The notes under the pieces were generated by a model. The model worked only from the letters and a program-made list of their open reading frames with translations, was not told the DNA's origin and made no database searches. A stretch of 64,000 nucleotides of DNA, taken from positions 177,708-241,707 of the forward strand of contig JACKLX010000005.1 of NCBI GenBank assembly GCA_024235695.1, given 5' to 3'. Positions 27,479-37,600 of this stretch are shown one piece after another (the stretch's first letter is position 1; every line of letters starts with the position of its first letter). The translations under genes and the position numbers were made by a program. This DNA comes from Accumulibacter sp. GTDB lineage: Bacteria; Pseudomonadota; Gammaproteobacteria; Burkholderiales; Rhodocyclaceae.

Positions 27479-27516
27479 GCGCGAGGCACCTGGCCTTCCC
27501 GGCGGGTGCCTCGCGC
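27479..27516 (+). terminator. 12-bp stem hairpin after osmB-like copy 3
   Basis: GCGCGAGGCACC and GGTGCCTCGCGC pair perfectly with a 14-base loop, starting seven bases past the stop codon. No T-run follows, but the stem is very strong. Confidence 0.6.
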
Positions 27517-27611
27517 CCGCTCGTCGCCCTGATCCCGCAGTCGACGCGACCCTCAATTTGCTGGCAAATCATGCAAATGGGGTGGGGTAACTGCGTTTTC
27601 TAGGATCAGAG

Positions 27612-27806
27612 ATGAAACTAAGCGGATCAATCAGCGCAGCCTTGCTCATGAGCGCGCTGCTCATCGCACTACCCGGTTGCCAGAAGCAGGAAGGACCGGC
27701 AGAGAAAGCGGGCAAGGAAATCGACAAGACGGTAGAGAAGGCGGGACAGCAGGTCGAGAAGGCCGGTGATGCCATCCAGGACGCTGCCAAGGGCGACAAG
27801 AAATAG
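27612..27806 (+). CDS. small Lys/Glu-rich lipoprotein, copy 3
   Basis: This 64-residue protein has lipobox PGC and a mature helix GPAEKAGKEIDKTVEKAGQ with a tail ending AIQDAAKGDKK. It is closest to copy 1 at 18450 in its mature part. The ATG at 27612 follows AGGATCAGAG. With copies 1 and 2 it forms a family that always sits near an osmB-like gene. Its role is unknown. Confidence 0.82.
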   Translation: MKLSGSISAALLMSALLIALPGCQKQEGPAEKAGKEIDKTVEKAGQQVEKAGDAIQDAAKGDKK

Positions 27807-27818
27807 GATGTTGCAACC

Positions 27819-27841
27819 GCGCGCGACCGGTTGTCGCGCGC
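27819..27841 (+). terminator. hairpin after small lipoprotein copy 3
   Basis: GCGCGCGAC and GTCGCGCGC form a 9-bp stem with a 5-base loop, 12 bases past the stop. It is the longer relative of the hairpin at 22144. The 255 bases from here to 28096 show no gene. Confidence 0.6.
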
Positions 27842-28096
27842 AACCGAACTTAGAGAATCCGCGCCGCGAACCTCTCTTGCGTCGCGTGCGAGGACCACAA
27901 GCTTATCGCCCCTGAAGCCAACGGGACTCTTCTTCGCTGCCCTCGGTCAGCACGCTGGCCGGGTTGGGCGCTTGTGAAGCAGGGAGCCAGTCTTGAGTCG
28001 GATTGCTTTCATGCGCGCCAGGCGCTCCTTCGCGGATTGGCGTTCGCGTCCGGCCACGATGGCGGATGGTGGACGCTCCGGCGAATTCCGCGATCT

Positions 28097-28171
28097 CTAG
28101 CGAAGGCCAAAAAACGACAAGATCACCATCACGATGACGACCAGGCCGACGATGTAAATGATGCTGTTCAT
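28097..28171 (-). CDS. 24-residue membrane peptide
   Basis: The minus strand encodes MNSIIYIVGLVVIVMVILSF followed by FGLR and a TAG. It is one transmembrane helix with a short basic end. GGGAGAA lies seven bases before the ATG. The upstream promoter is well placed: TAAGGT (28246-28241, minus) begins 29.5 bp from the centre of dyad site 8. Tiny hydrophobic proteins of this sequence type recur in proteobacterial genomes, to my recollection, but have no known function. It could act on a membrane partner, as other single-helix stress peptides do; this is inference. Confidence 0.7.
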   Translation of the reverse strand: MNSIIYIVGLVVIVMVILSFFGLR

Positions 28172-28267
28172 GTGATTTCTCCCGGTAGGGGTTGAGTGAC
28201 CCAATCGGCTGAATCGGGCGAGTGCAGGTCACTGGTTCCTACCTTACTCGTCTCAGGCCGAGCGTTC

Positions 28268-28283
28268 TGTACGTTTGCGTACA
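28268..28283. promoter_or_regulatory. Crp-like dyad site 8, 24-residue peptide promoter
   Basis: TGTACGTTTGCGTACA is a perfect palindrome in its outer six bases per arm and matches 12 of 14 fixed positions. On the minus strand TAAGGT begins 29.5 bp from its centre and leads to the 24-residue peptide gene. The 341-base gap 28172-28512 holds this site, site 9 and a weak canonical CRP match. Confidence 0.65.
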
Positions 28284-28313
28284 CAACAAGCAGATGCACT
28301 GCATCGCCGGCCG

Positions 28314-28329
28314 CGTGATGTGCGTCACG
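28314..28329. promoter_or_regulatory. weak match to the classical CRP box
   Basis: CGTGATGTGCGTCACG has the GTGA-N6-TCAC inner halves of the E. coli CRP site, lacking only the outer T and A. It lies between sites 8 and 9. It may be chance. Confidence 0.25.
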
Positions 28330-28366
28330 GTGCCGCTCACTGCCGGCCCTCTGTTCCCTGGTTTTC

Positions 28367-28382
28367 TGTGTGCCAGCGAACA
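28367..28382. promoter_or_regulatory. Crp-like dyad site 9
   Basis: TGTGTGCCAGCGAACA matches 12 of 14 fixed positions. It lies 130 bases before the secreted protein gene at 28513. No convincing -10 stands at the usual spacing in either direction. Confidence 0.5.
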
Positions 28383-28512
28383 GACGACAGGCGTTGCTTG
28401 GTCACAACATGCACGCAATCGGTTTTTGCCAAACAGCCTGGCAGCGCCATGCGGCGTAACACTCGTCCTGGCGTGCACATCAGGGCCTCGGCCCGTCAAT
28501 CGGAGTTTCAGC

Positions 28513-28935
28513 ATGAAGAACAAATTTCTTGTCCACAGCCTGCTCGCCATTGCGATGACCTGTGCGTCGTTCGTGACCAATGCCAGCCCTGATGGCGGAC
28601 CCGTCTTCCACGAGGCCGGTGGTTTGGCCTATGCATCGGGCGGCGTGGGCGAGGAGTCGCGCCAGCTGCTCAGCGCCCGCGCCAGCGAGTTCAACCTGAA
28701 GCTGGTATTTGCCATGACATCCGGGGCTTACACGAGCGGCGTGCGGGTTGCCATCGCTGACGCGAAGGGCAAGACGCTCCTGGAGGCCACCTCCGATGGA
28801 CCATGGTTCCTGGCGAAATTGCCGGTGGGCCAATACCGGGTGGTCGCGAGTTACGCAGGCAAGGCGCGTGAACAGTCCGTGGCACTGGACGCGATAGGGT
28901 TGCGGACGGTCGATTTCCGTTGGAGCGACGAATAA
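28513..28935 (+). CDS. secreted protein with carboxypeptidase-regulatory-like beta domain
   Basis: This 140-residue protein has a Sec signal peptide (cleavage likely near TNASPDG). The segment GGVGEESRQLLSARASEFNL is followed by a beta-sandwich-like stretch (VRVAIADAKGKTLLEATSDGPWFLAKLPVGQYRV). The latter resembles the carboxypeptidase regulatory-like or transthyretin-like fold found in many exported proteins. The ATG at 28513 was chosen because the signal peptide begins there and GGAG precedes it. Its function is unknown; a periplasmic binding or scaffold role is possible. Dyad site 9 lies upstream. Confidence 0.75.
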   Translation: MKNKFLVHSLLAIAMTCASFVTNASPDGGPVFHEAGGLAYASGGVGEESRQLLSARASEFNLKLVFAMTSGAYTSGVRVAIADAKGKTLLEATSDGPWFLAKLPVGQYRVVASYAGKAREQSVALDAIGLRTVDFRWSDE

Positions 28936-29549
28936 GGGCGCACGCAAGGTCGCTGCAAGACAACAGGAACTGCTTCTGCCAGATTGGTTTACGCGGCTTG
29001 AGGTTGGTCGTCAATCATGGCGTCCAACGGTGCAAACGGCCATCGGCGGCCATTTGTCTTCCATCTGCTACCGGCGCAGGCACATCGCGGCCATCGTCGG
29101 CGGCGCTCCACTTCGGCCTGCGTACGCTAGCGCACAGACTGCGCCGGGTCATGCGCCTAGGCTAGTCATGTCATCGGGCGTTTCCAAGCAATCCGTCCAC
29201 CGCTGAGTGCGGTCGCCACACCGTCTCCTTGTCCGTCGGTCGTCGCACGCGGGGTTTGCTGGGGAATACCGGGTGTGATGGACGATGCCTGATTGGCAAT
29301 TTCGCCGTTCGGGTCACGAGTACAAGGAGCTTGCAAAGCTCAAATGGGACCAGCAACCGTATAGACGCCCACTTGATCCGATCGATGCGGTGGCGACCGG
29401 TCGTCCGGGTGAAGGTCATCAACGGCGTCATACGGTCGCACGGCAGAGATGCGCGCGAACGGGTGTGAAGATGCGGCAGCGATCGTTGGGCCCTGCCGCC
29501 CGGTACTGAAAACGGTGGGGCCCGACAGCAGCAGATACAGGAGGCAATC
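28936..29549. other. 614-base gap with a strong dyad site but no clear gene
   Basis: Dyad site 10 and its TAGGCT (29158) point to transcription from about 29170, nearly 380 bases before the GlsB gene. An ATG frame of 74 codons at 29285 lacks a ribosome site and a recognisable product. The stretch may be a long leader, hold a small RNA, or carry a gene I cannot see. Confidence 0.4.
29121..29136. promoter_or_regulatory. Crp-like dyad site 10, nearly perfect consensus
   Basis: CGTACGCTAGCGCACA differs from TGTnCGCTAGCGnACA only at the first base. TAGGCT begins at 29158 on the plus strand, 29.5 bp from the centre, so it faces the GlsB and BON genes. Confidence 0.65.
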
Positions 29550-29804
29550 ATGTCCTTACTCGCATGGATCGTACTTGGACTCATCGCCGGCTTCATCGCC
29601 AGCAAGATGGTTAGCGGAACCGGGCAGGGTGCCGTCATGGACATCCTTCTCGGAGTTGTCGGCGCAGTCATCGGCGGCTGGCTCTTCAATACCTTCGGGA
29701 TGGCCGGTGTCGGCGGCTTCAATCTCTACAGCCTGTTTGTCGCCGTCGTCGGCGCAATCGTGCTGCTGGTGGCGTACCACGCCGTTTCGCGCGGCGTTCG
29801 CTAG
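29550..29804 (+). CDS. GlsB/YeaQ/YmgE family stress membrane protein
   Basis: This 84-residue protein has three transmembrane helices (about 2-20, 30-50 and 58-78). The family pattern is present: GLIAGFIASKMVSGTGQG, then LGVVGAVIGGWLF. The family is also called transglycosylase-associated, after its neighbours in other genomes, and is linked to general and acid stress. AGGAGG lies seven bases before the ATG. It is followed by the BON lipoprotein gene about 100 bases on. Confidence 0.92.
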   Translation: MSLLAWIVLGLIAGFIASKMVSGTGQGAVMDILLGVVGAVIGGWLFNTFGMAGVGGFNLYSLFVAVVGAIVLLVAYHAVSRGVR

Positions 29805-29906
29805 GGCGAAGTGCCCAGCGTGAACCGGCACCGATGTCGGCGTGTCGATGGCAGGCCGGAATCGGGAAGTCCTCTTCCTCTTTATCCTCAATCTGGAGAA
29901 TCAATC

Positions 29907-30221
29907 ATGAAAACACTTGGCAAGTATCTTTCCGCACTGTTCCTGGCGGTAACCTTGATTTCTGCCGCGGGTTGCGCGTCAACCTCGAAGCAGGAGGGGA
30001 CCGGCGAGTATGTGGACGACAGTGTCATCACCACCAAGGTGAAGGCCGCCATATTCAACGAGCCGAGCCTGAAGTCCGCCGAAATCAACGTCGAGACCTT
30101 CAAGGGCGCGGTGCAACTGAGCGGCTTCGTGAGTTCGCAGGCGGCGATCAACAAAGCGGTTGCCGTGGCACGCACCGTCGGCGGCGTCACATCCGTCAAG
30201 AACGACATGCGGGTCAAGTGA
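29907..30221 (+). CDS. BON domain lipoprotein
   Basis: This 104-residue lipoprotein has lipobox AGC near residue 23 and one BON domain (about 38-104: DDSVITTKVKAAIFNEPSLK, with a conserved GxVxLSGFV turn and VGGVTSVKNDM). BON domains bind phospholipid surfaces; E. coli OsmY, a periplasmic osmotic-stress protein, has two. The ATG at 29907 follows CTGGAGAA and gives a normal signal peptide. Its position between GlsB and an AI-2E permease fits an envelope-stress role. Confidence 0.92.
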   Translation: MKTLGKYLSALFLAVTLISAAGCASTSKQEGTGEYVDDSVITTKVKAAIFNEPSLKSAEINVETFKGAVQLSGFVSSQAAINKAVAVARTVGGVTSVKNDMRVK

Positions 30222-30375
30222 GTGATGACGCCTGGCGGCCACCGCTGGCTAACGCAAAGCAGCGCTGGTCGTGAACCGCCTGCCTCAACGGCAGGCGCTC
30301 CCACGGCCAGGCCTAGGCGCGAATAGCGTGGGACCACCCGCCCATCCGCCCGCAACAGCAAGCGGCGAAGTTGCG

Positions 30376-31572
30376 ATGTCTTCACAACTGCCTGCCCCGC
30401 CATCCACGGAGAGTCGCGATACACGGACCCAGGCCGGCGAGACGGCGGCAGCGTCCGACGCCGACGTGCCCACGGTTCGTGTCGCCGTCGCCCCGCAGAA
30501 CCTGGCGTTGGTCGTCATCGCCACGATAGCCGTGGTCTTCGCGCTGGAATGGGCACAGCTTCTGGTCATCACCCTGTTGCTCGGGATTCTCTTTGCCTAC
30601 ACCTTGAATCCCCTGGTCGTCTGGCTGGAACAGATCAGGATGCCGCGCCTGCTGGGAACCACCGTCGTGATGGTCGCCGTCGTCTGCTCGCTGACCCTCG
30701 CGGCCTACTCCTTGCGTGGGCAGTTCCAGACCATCCTCGATCAGGTACCTGAGGCGGTGAGCAAGTTGTCGACAGGCCTCGCCAGCGTGCGCAAGGGCCA
30801 CACGAGCACCATGCAGAAGGTGCAAACGGCGGCGAGCGAGATCGAGAAGGCGACCAGCCAGGCGGCAGGCATCGACTCAACGCCCAAACGGCCGGCGACG
30901 CGCGTCATCATCGATACGCCCGGCTTCAAGCTCGGCGACTTCCTTTGGGCGAACACCGTCGGAGCCGTGGGATTGATCGGCCAGGCGGCGATGGTGCTCT
31001 TCCTGACCTTTTTTCTGCTGCTGTCAGGCGACACCTACAAGCGGAAGCTGGTGCACCTGACGGGGCCGACGCTTTCGCACAGGAAGATCACCGTTCGCAT
31101 CCTCGATGACATCAACGAATCCATCCAGCGATACATGTTCATGCTGCTGGCGACCAACGCGCTGGTGGCAGTGCTGACCTGGATCGCACTGCGCTGGATC
31201 GGCCTCGAGAACGCCGGCGCCTGGGCTCTGGCCGCCGGTCTGCTGCATGTCATCCCCTATTTCGGTCCTGCGGTTACCGCCACCGCCATCGGCACGGCCG
31301 CATTCCTGCAGTTCGACGCGCTTTCGATGGCGCTGCTGCCCGCGGGCGCTTCCCTGGCGGTCGCCACCTTCGTCGGGACCTTCGTCACCACCTGGATGAC
31401 CGGCCGGATCGCCAGGATGAACACGGCAGCAGTATTCGTTTCGCTGCTTTTCTGGGCGTGGCTGTGGGGCATCTGGGGCATGCTGCTGAGCATCCCGATC
31501 ACGGTCATCGTGAAAGTGGTGGCGCAACATGTGGAGCAACTCGAGCCGATGGCCGAACTGTTGGGCGAGTAG
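30376..31572 (+). CDS. AI-2E family transporter, second
   Basis: This 398-residue polytopic protein of the AI-2E family has helices at about 35-75 and 85-110, a long soluble region (about 115-215), and four or five helices from 215 to the end (VGLIGQAAMVLFLTFFLLL, then an ALAAGLLHVIPYFGP loop typical of the family). The ATG at 30376 is preferred to 30271 because the longer frame has a Pro-rich, non-coding-like start, although the ribosome site is weak. It stands between the BON protein and the cyclic glucan synthase, 61 bases before the latter. The substrate is unknown. Confidence 0.85.
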   Translation: MSSQLPAPPSTESRDTRTQAGETAAASDADVPTVRVAVAPQNLALVVIATIAVVFALEWAQLLVITLLLGILFAYTLNPLVVWLEQIRMPRLLGTTVVMVAVVCSLTLAAYSLRGQFQTILDQVPEAVSKLSTGLASVRKGHTSTMQKVQTAASEIEKATSQAAGIDSTPKRPATRVIIDTPGFKLGDFLWANTVGAVGLIGQAAMVLFLTFFLLLSGDTYKRKLVHLTGPTLSHRKITVRILDDINESIQRYMFMLLATNALVAVLTWIALRWIGLENAGAWALAAGLLHVIPYFGPAVTATAIGTAAFLQFDALSMALLPAGASLAVATFVGTFVTTWMTGRIARMNTAAVFVSLLFWAWLWGIWGMLLSIPITVIVKVVAQHVEQLEPMAELLGE

Positions 31573-31633
31573 GCAGCACACATCCCGCCCTGCCCTGCAT
31601 TGTGATCTTGTTTTCAGATAAGGACCCCTTGAC

Positions 31634-34600
31634 TTGAACGCCGACACCAAGCGCAGCGGCTATTTGCGGCCATTGAACACCCGGCTTCACGGTACCGGAA
31701 GGCTTGGCAGCTTACCCGAAGCAGAACCCCCGTTGCGATCCGAGTTGTTCAGCGCCGATCAAATGGCGCTGCATGGCGAAGCGCTCGCGGCCTCGCACAA
31801 GCTGATCCCCGGGCAGGCACCGGACCGGCTCCTGGCTCGGCTGGCAGACAACGAACGCACCCTGGTTGGCGTGTGCGAGCTGTTGACGACGGCAGCCACC
31901 GAGAGCCGCCGGGTGATGCCGGCCGGGGAATGGCTGCTCGACAACTTCTATCTCATCGAAGAGCAGATCCGCACGGCCAAGCGGCACTTGCCCAAGGGCT
32001 ACAGCCGTGAACTCCCGCGCCTGGCGCACGGGCCGTCGGCCGGACGTCCACGAGTGTATGACATCGCGCTGGAAACCGTTGCGCATGGCGATGGTCGCGT
32101 CGATACGGATAGTCTCTGCGGCTTCGTGACGGCCTACCAGCGGGTTAGCCCGATGAAGCTTGGCGAGTTGTGGGCGATCCCGATCATGCTGCGGCTGGCA
32201 GTGATCGAGAATCTGCGTCGCGTCGGCGTGCGGATCGCCGCCAGTTGGGCCGAGCGAAACCTGGCCGCCACCTGGGCAGACCGGATGGCGGAGACCGCCG
32301 TCAGCGATCCGAAGAGTTTGATCCTGGTGATCGCCGACATGGCGTGCTCGGATCCTCCGATGGTCGGCGGCTTCGTCGCAGAACTTGCGCGGCGCTTGCA
32401 GGGCCGCGGCCCCACTCTGGCGCTGCCCTTGACCTGGATCGAGCAGCGCCTGTCGGAGTCGGGTCTGACAATCGAGCACCTCGTGCAATCCGAGAACCAG
32501 CAGCAGGCCGCCGATCAGGTCTCGATCAGCAACAGCATCGGCAGTCTGCGGATTCTCGGTGCGACGGACTGGCGCACCTTCGTCGAGACCCAGAGCGTCG
32601 TCGACAACACGCTGCGTCAAGACCCGGGCGGCGTCTATGGCCGCATGGATTTTGCCACCCGCGATCGATACCGCCATGCGATCGAGAGGATAGCGAAGAA
32701 GGGGGGCCTTTCCGAAGGCGAGATAGCCCGCAAGGCGGTCGAGATGGCACGCCTTGGCGCAGTGGCGATCGACGCCGATGGCGGCCCTGAGGATCGCGCC
32801 GGGCACGTCGGCTACTACCTGATCGACAAGGGTTTGCCGCGGCTCGAGCGGATCGCGCAAGTTCGCCTTTCCGGCACCGAGGCCTTGTGCAGGACGGCAG
32901 CCCGCTTCCCTTTGCTGGCGTACCTGGGAGGCATCGCGCTGATCACGGTGATTGTCTCCGGAGGCCTGCTGGCGCAGGCGTTTGCCGCCGGAACGCCGGA
33001 CTGGCTGCTGCTGCCGATCGGCGTCCTCTCGCTGCTGGCTGCCAGTCAACTGGCTGGAGCGCTGGTGAACTGGTTGGCAACGCTGCTGATGACCCCGCAT
33101 TCTCTACCCAGAATGGATTTCGCTGAAGGCATCCCGGCGCAGGCACGCACGCTGGTAGTGGTCCCGACCATGCTTACCAGCCCCTCGGGAGTTGAGGATC
33201 TGATCGAGGCGCTGGAAGTGAGGTTTCTGGCGAATCGCGATCAACGCCTGCACTTTGGCCTGTTGACCGATTTCCGCGACGCTCGCCAGGAATCGCTGCC
33301 GGAGGACGAATCGCTGCTGCAACTGGCGCGGACAAGGATAGGCGAGCTGAACGAGAAGTACGGCAGTGAGCGGGCCGAAATCAGGGACGACCTCTTCTTC
33401 CTCTTTCATCGCCCGCGGCGATGGAACCCCAAGGACCGGCTGTGGATGGGCCATGAGCGCAAGCGCGGCAAGCTGGCCGACTTGAACGCGCTGCTACGCG
33501 GTAGCGCGAAGGACGGCTTTGCGCTCGTCGTCGGCGATCGCACGGTTCTCTCAGCCGTCAAGTACGTGATTACGCTGGACACCGATACGCAGCTGCCGCG
33601 CGATGCAGCGCGGCTATTCGTCGGCGCCATGGCGCACCCGTTGAATCGCCCCGGCTACGATGAAGCGAAGCGGCGCATCACCGACGGCTACGGCATCCTG
33701 CAGCCGCGCGTGGCGATCAGCCTGCCGGGGACGAACCGCTCACGCTATGCGCGCCTGTACGGAGGCGAGCCAGGCATCGACCCGTACACGCGCGCCGTCT
33801 CGGATGTCTACCAGGACGTGTTCGGCGAAGGCTCGTTCATCGGCAAGGGAATCTACGACGTCGATGCATTCGAGCAAGCGCTTGGCGGGCGCTTCCCCGA
33901 GAATCGCATCCTTAGCCACGATCTCCTGGAAGGATGCTACGCACGCTCGGGCCTGTTGAGCGATGTGCATCTGTACGAGGATCACCCGGCCCGCTATAGC
34001 GCAGACGTGCGCCGTCGCTACCGCTGGATCCGCGGCGATTGGCAGCTGGCGGGGTGGCTGCGCAGGCGCGTTCCAGCCGCGGCGGCCGGCGCGGACAACA
34101 CGCGGCAGAAGAATCCGCTGTCGATGCTGTCGCAGTGGAAGCTCTTCGACAACCTGCGACGAAGTCTGGTCCCCGCAGCGCTGACACTGCTGTTGCTGTC
34201 GGGATGGACGCTCCTTTCGCCAGCGTGGTTGTGGACCGTGGCGGTGATCGGCATCGTGCTCCTTCCCTCCTTGTGCGCCGCCATCCTCGACTTCTTGCGC
34301 AAGCCGGAGGAGGTGCACCCGAGACAGCACCTCGCAAGCATCGCACGCTCGGCCTACCGGCACTTCACGCAGATCGTGTTCGAACTCGCCTGTCTGCCGT
34401 ACGAGGCGTATTTCAGTGTCGATGCCGTTGCCCGCACCGCCTGGCGGATGCTGGTGACACGCGCACGATTGCTCGAATGGAATCCTTCGGGGGAGGCGGA
34501 TCGCGAGTCCGGCGAGGGCGACCGTGGCACGCTCGCCGGTAGTTTTCGAACGATGTGGTTCGCCCCTGCCATGGCCGCCGTGACGGCGATCCACCTGGTG

Positions 34601-37600
34601 ACATCGCGGCCGGCGGTGCTGGCGGTGGCCGGGCCGATCCTGCTCCTGTGGTTCGCCTCGCCGCTCATTGCCTGGTGGATCAGCCGTCCGCTGGCTCCTC
34701 GCGATGCCACCCTGACCGTCGAGCAGACGCTCTTTCTGCGCGCGCTGTCGCGCCGCACCTGGGCGTTCTTCGACAACTTCGTCGGCCCGGACGGCCATTG
34801 GCTGCCACCGGACAACCTGCAGGAGTATCGCATCGCTGCGGTGGCGCATCGTACATCGCCGACCAACATCGGGCTGGCGCTGCTGGCGAATCTGTCGGCC
34901 TACGACTTCGGTTACATCGTCGCCGGAAAAGTCCTCGAGCGCACGGCGAACACCCTGAACACGATGGCCGGACTGGAACGGTACCGGGGGCACTTCTATA
35001 ACTGGTACGACACGCAGACGCTGCAGCCGCTGCCGCCGCTGTACATCTCGACGGTGGACAGCGGCAACCTCGCCGGCCATCTGCTGACCCTGCGTGCGGG
35101 TCTGCTTGCCCTCGCCGACGACAAGATACTGCCGGGGCGGCTGTTCGAAGGCTTGGGCGACACCCTCAGGATTCTTCTCGGCGAGGCGGACGACGCCGCC
35201 GTGGACCAGGCGACGGCATTTCGCAACGAACAGGAGTCGGCGTCGGCGGCCCCTCCGGACAGCCTCGCGGCAGCGCGCGCACGCCTCGAGCGCCTGGCGA
35301 CCTGCGCTGCCGAACTTGCCGCGCAGGTCACGGAAAGTCCGCATGGCGGGGACGACACGGTCCGCGAGCGCGACAGAAAAGGTCGGGACGAGGGCTGGGC
35401 GCAGGCACTTTCGCGCCAATGCCGTGAGGCACTGGACGAGTTGCGCTTCCTCGCCCCGTGGCAATTCATACCGTCGGCACCGGGTGAGAAAGCGTCGTTC
35501 GCGAATATTGTGGCCATACCGACGCTGCGCGAACTGGCCATGGCAGGGTGTGCCCAGGCCGTCGACAGGATGGCGGCGATCGAGCGCCTGGCACTGCAAT
35601 GCCTTCAACTCGCGCGCATGGAGTATGACTTCCTGTACGACAAGCAACGCCATCTGTTGAGCATTGGCTACAACGTCGCCGAGCGGCGCCTGGACTCGGG
35701 CTACTACGACCTGCTGGCCTCGGAAGCGCGCTTGTGCAATTTCGTGGCGATTGCGCAGGGGCAACTGCCGCAGGAGAGCTGGTTCGCCCTGGGGCGCCTG
35801 CTCACCGACACCGACGGAGAACCGGTGCTGCTATCCTGGAGCGGTTCGATGTTCGAGTACCTGATGCCGCTGCTGGTGATGCCGACCTACGACAACACGC
35901 TGCTCGACCAGACCTGCAAGGGGGCGGTCGCCAGGCAGATCGCGTATGGACAGCAGCGTGGCGTGCCCTGGGGCATGTCGGAATCCGGCTACAACACGGT
36001 CGACGTACATCTCAATTACCAGTACCGCGCCTTCGGCGTACCCGGCCTGGGACTCAAACGCGGACTGGCCGACGATCTGGTCATTGCGCCCTATGCCTCG
36101 GCCCTCGCGCTGATGGTGGCACCGAAGCAGGCGTGCCTGAATCTGCAGCGACTCGCGGCCGAGGGGTTCATGGGCCGCTTTGGCTTCTTCGAAGCGATCG
36201 ACTACACGCCGGCACGACAGCGACGCGGGCAATCGCACGTGCTGGTGCGCTCCTACATGGCACATCATCAGGGCATGAGCCTGCTGGCGCTGGCCTATCT
36301 GGTGCTGCAGCGTCCGATGCAGCGGCGATTCGAATCGGAACCGCTGTTCCAGGCGATCATGTTGCTGCTTCAGGAGCGCATTCCCAGAACCACGGCCTTG
36401 TTTACGCACACGGCTCAACTCGCGGCGGTGCGCTCGCCATCGGTCGCCGCGGAAACGCCGATTCGGGTGTTCCGCCGCCCCGACACACCGGTCCCGGAGG
36501 TGCAGTTGTTGTCGAACGGCCGCTATCACGTGATGGTCACCCATGCCGGCGGCGGCTATAGCCGCTGGAAGGACCTCGCCGTCACGCGCTGGCGCGAAGA
36601 TCGCACCTGCGATCACTGGGGTACCTTCTGCTACGTTCGCGATGCGCAGAGCGCGGCGTTCTGGTCGACTGCCTATCAGCCAACGCGCAAGCACCCGGAA
36701 CACTACGAAGCGATCTTTTCCGAGGGGCGAGCCGAGTTCCGCCGCCGCGATTCCGTGACTGCCGGCGATGGCGCTGGCGACGGCCAATTCGAGACGCACA
36801 CCGAGATCATCGTCTCGCCGGAGGATGACATCGAGTTGCGCCGGGTGCGGATCACCAACCGATCGCGACAACGCCGGGTGATCGACGTCACGAGCTACGC
36901 CGAAGTGGTGATCGCGCCGCCGGCCGCGGACGCCCTGCATCCGGCCTTCAGCAATCTGTTCGTGCAAACCGAGATTCTGCGGGAACGCTGCGCCATCCTG
37001 TGTACGCGCCGGCCCCGCTCGCTCGGCGAGCAAGCGCCCTGGATGTTCCACCTGATGACAGCGCACGGTGCCGACATCGGCGAGCTGTCCTACGAGACGG
37101 ATCGCCTGCGTTTCATCGGCCGTGGCAGAAGCGCCGCTGCGCCGCTGGCGATGAGCGACCCGGCAGCGCTTTCCTGCGGCGAGGGTTCGGTGCTCGATCC
37201 GATCGTCGCCATCCGCTGTTCGCTGGCGCTTGATCCGGAGCAGATGGCCACCATCGACATGGTGTCGGGCATCGGCAACAGCCGTGACATGGCCTTGAGC
37301 CTGATCGAGAAATACCAGGACCGGCACCTCTCGGACCGCGTCTTCGATCTGACCTGGACGCACAGCCAGGTGGTGCTGCGGCAACTCAACGCCAGCGAGG
37401 CCGACGCGCAACTCTATGCGCGCCTGGCCAGCTCAATCATCTACGCCAACGGGTCGCTGCGCGCGGACGCCGCTGTGCTCACCACCAATCGCCGCGGGCA
37501 GTCGGGGTTGTGGGGTTACGGCATCTCCGGCGATCTGCCGATCGTGCTGCTGCAGATCGGCGATGCGGCCAATATCGATCTCGTGCGTCAGCTCGTACAG

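Noticed and set aside
29285-29509. 74-codon plus-strand frame in the gap before GlsB
   Set aside because: No ribosome site, Arg-rich composition typical of chance frames, and no family resemblance.
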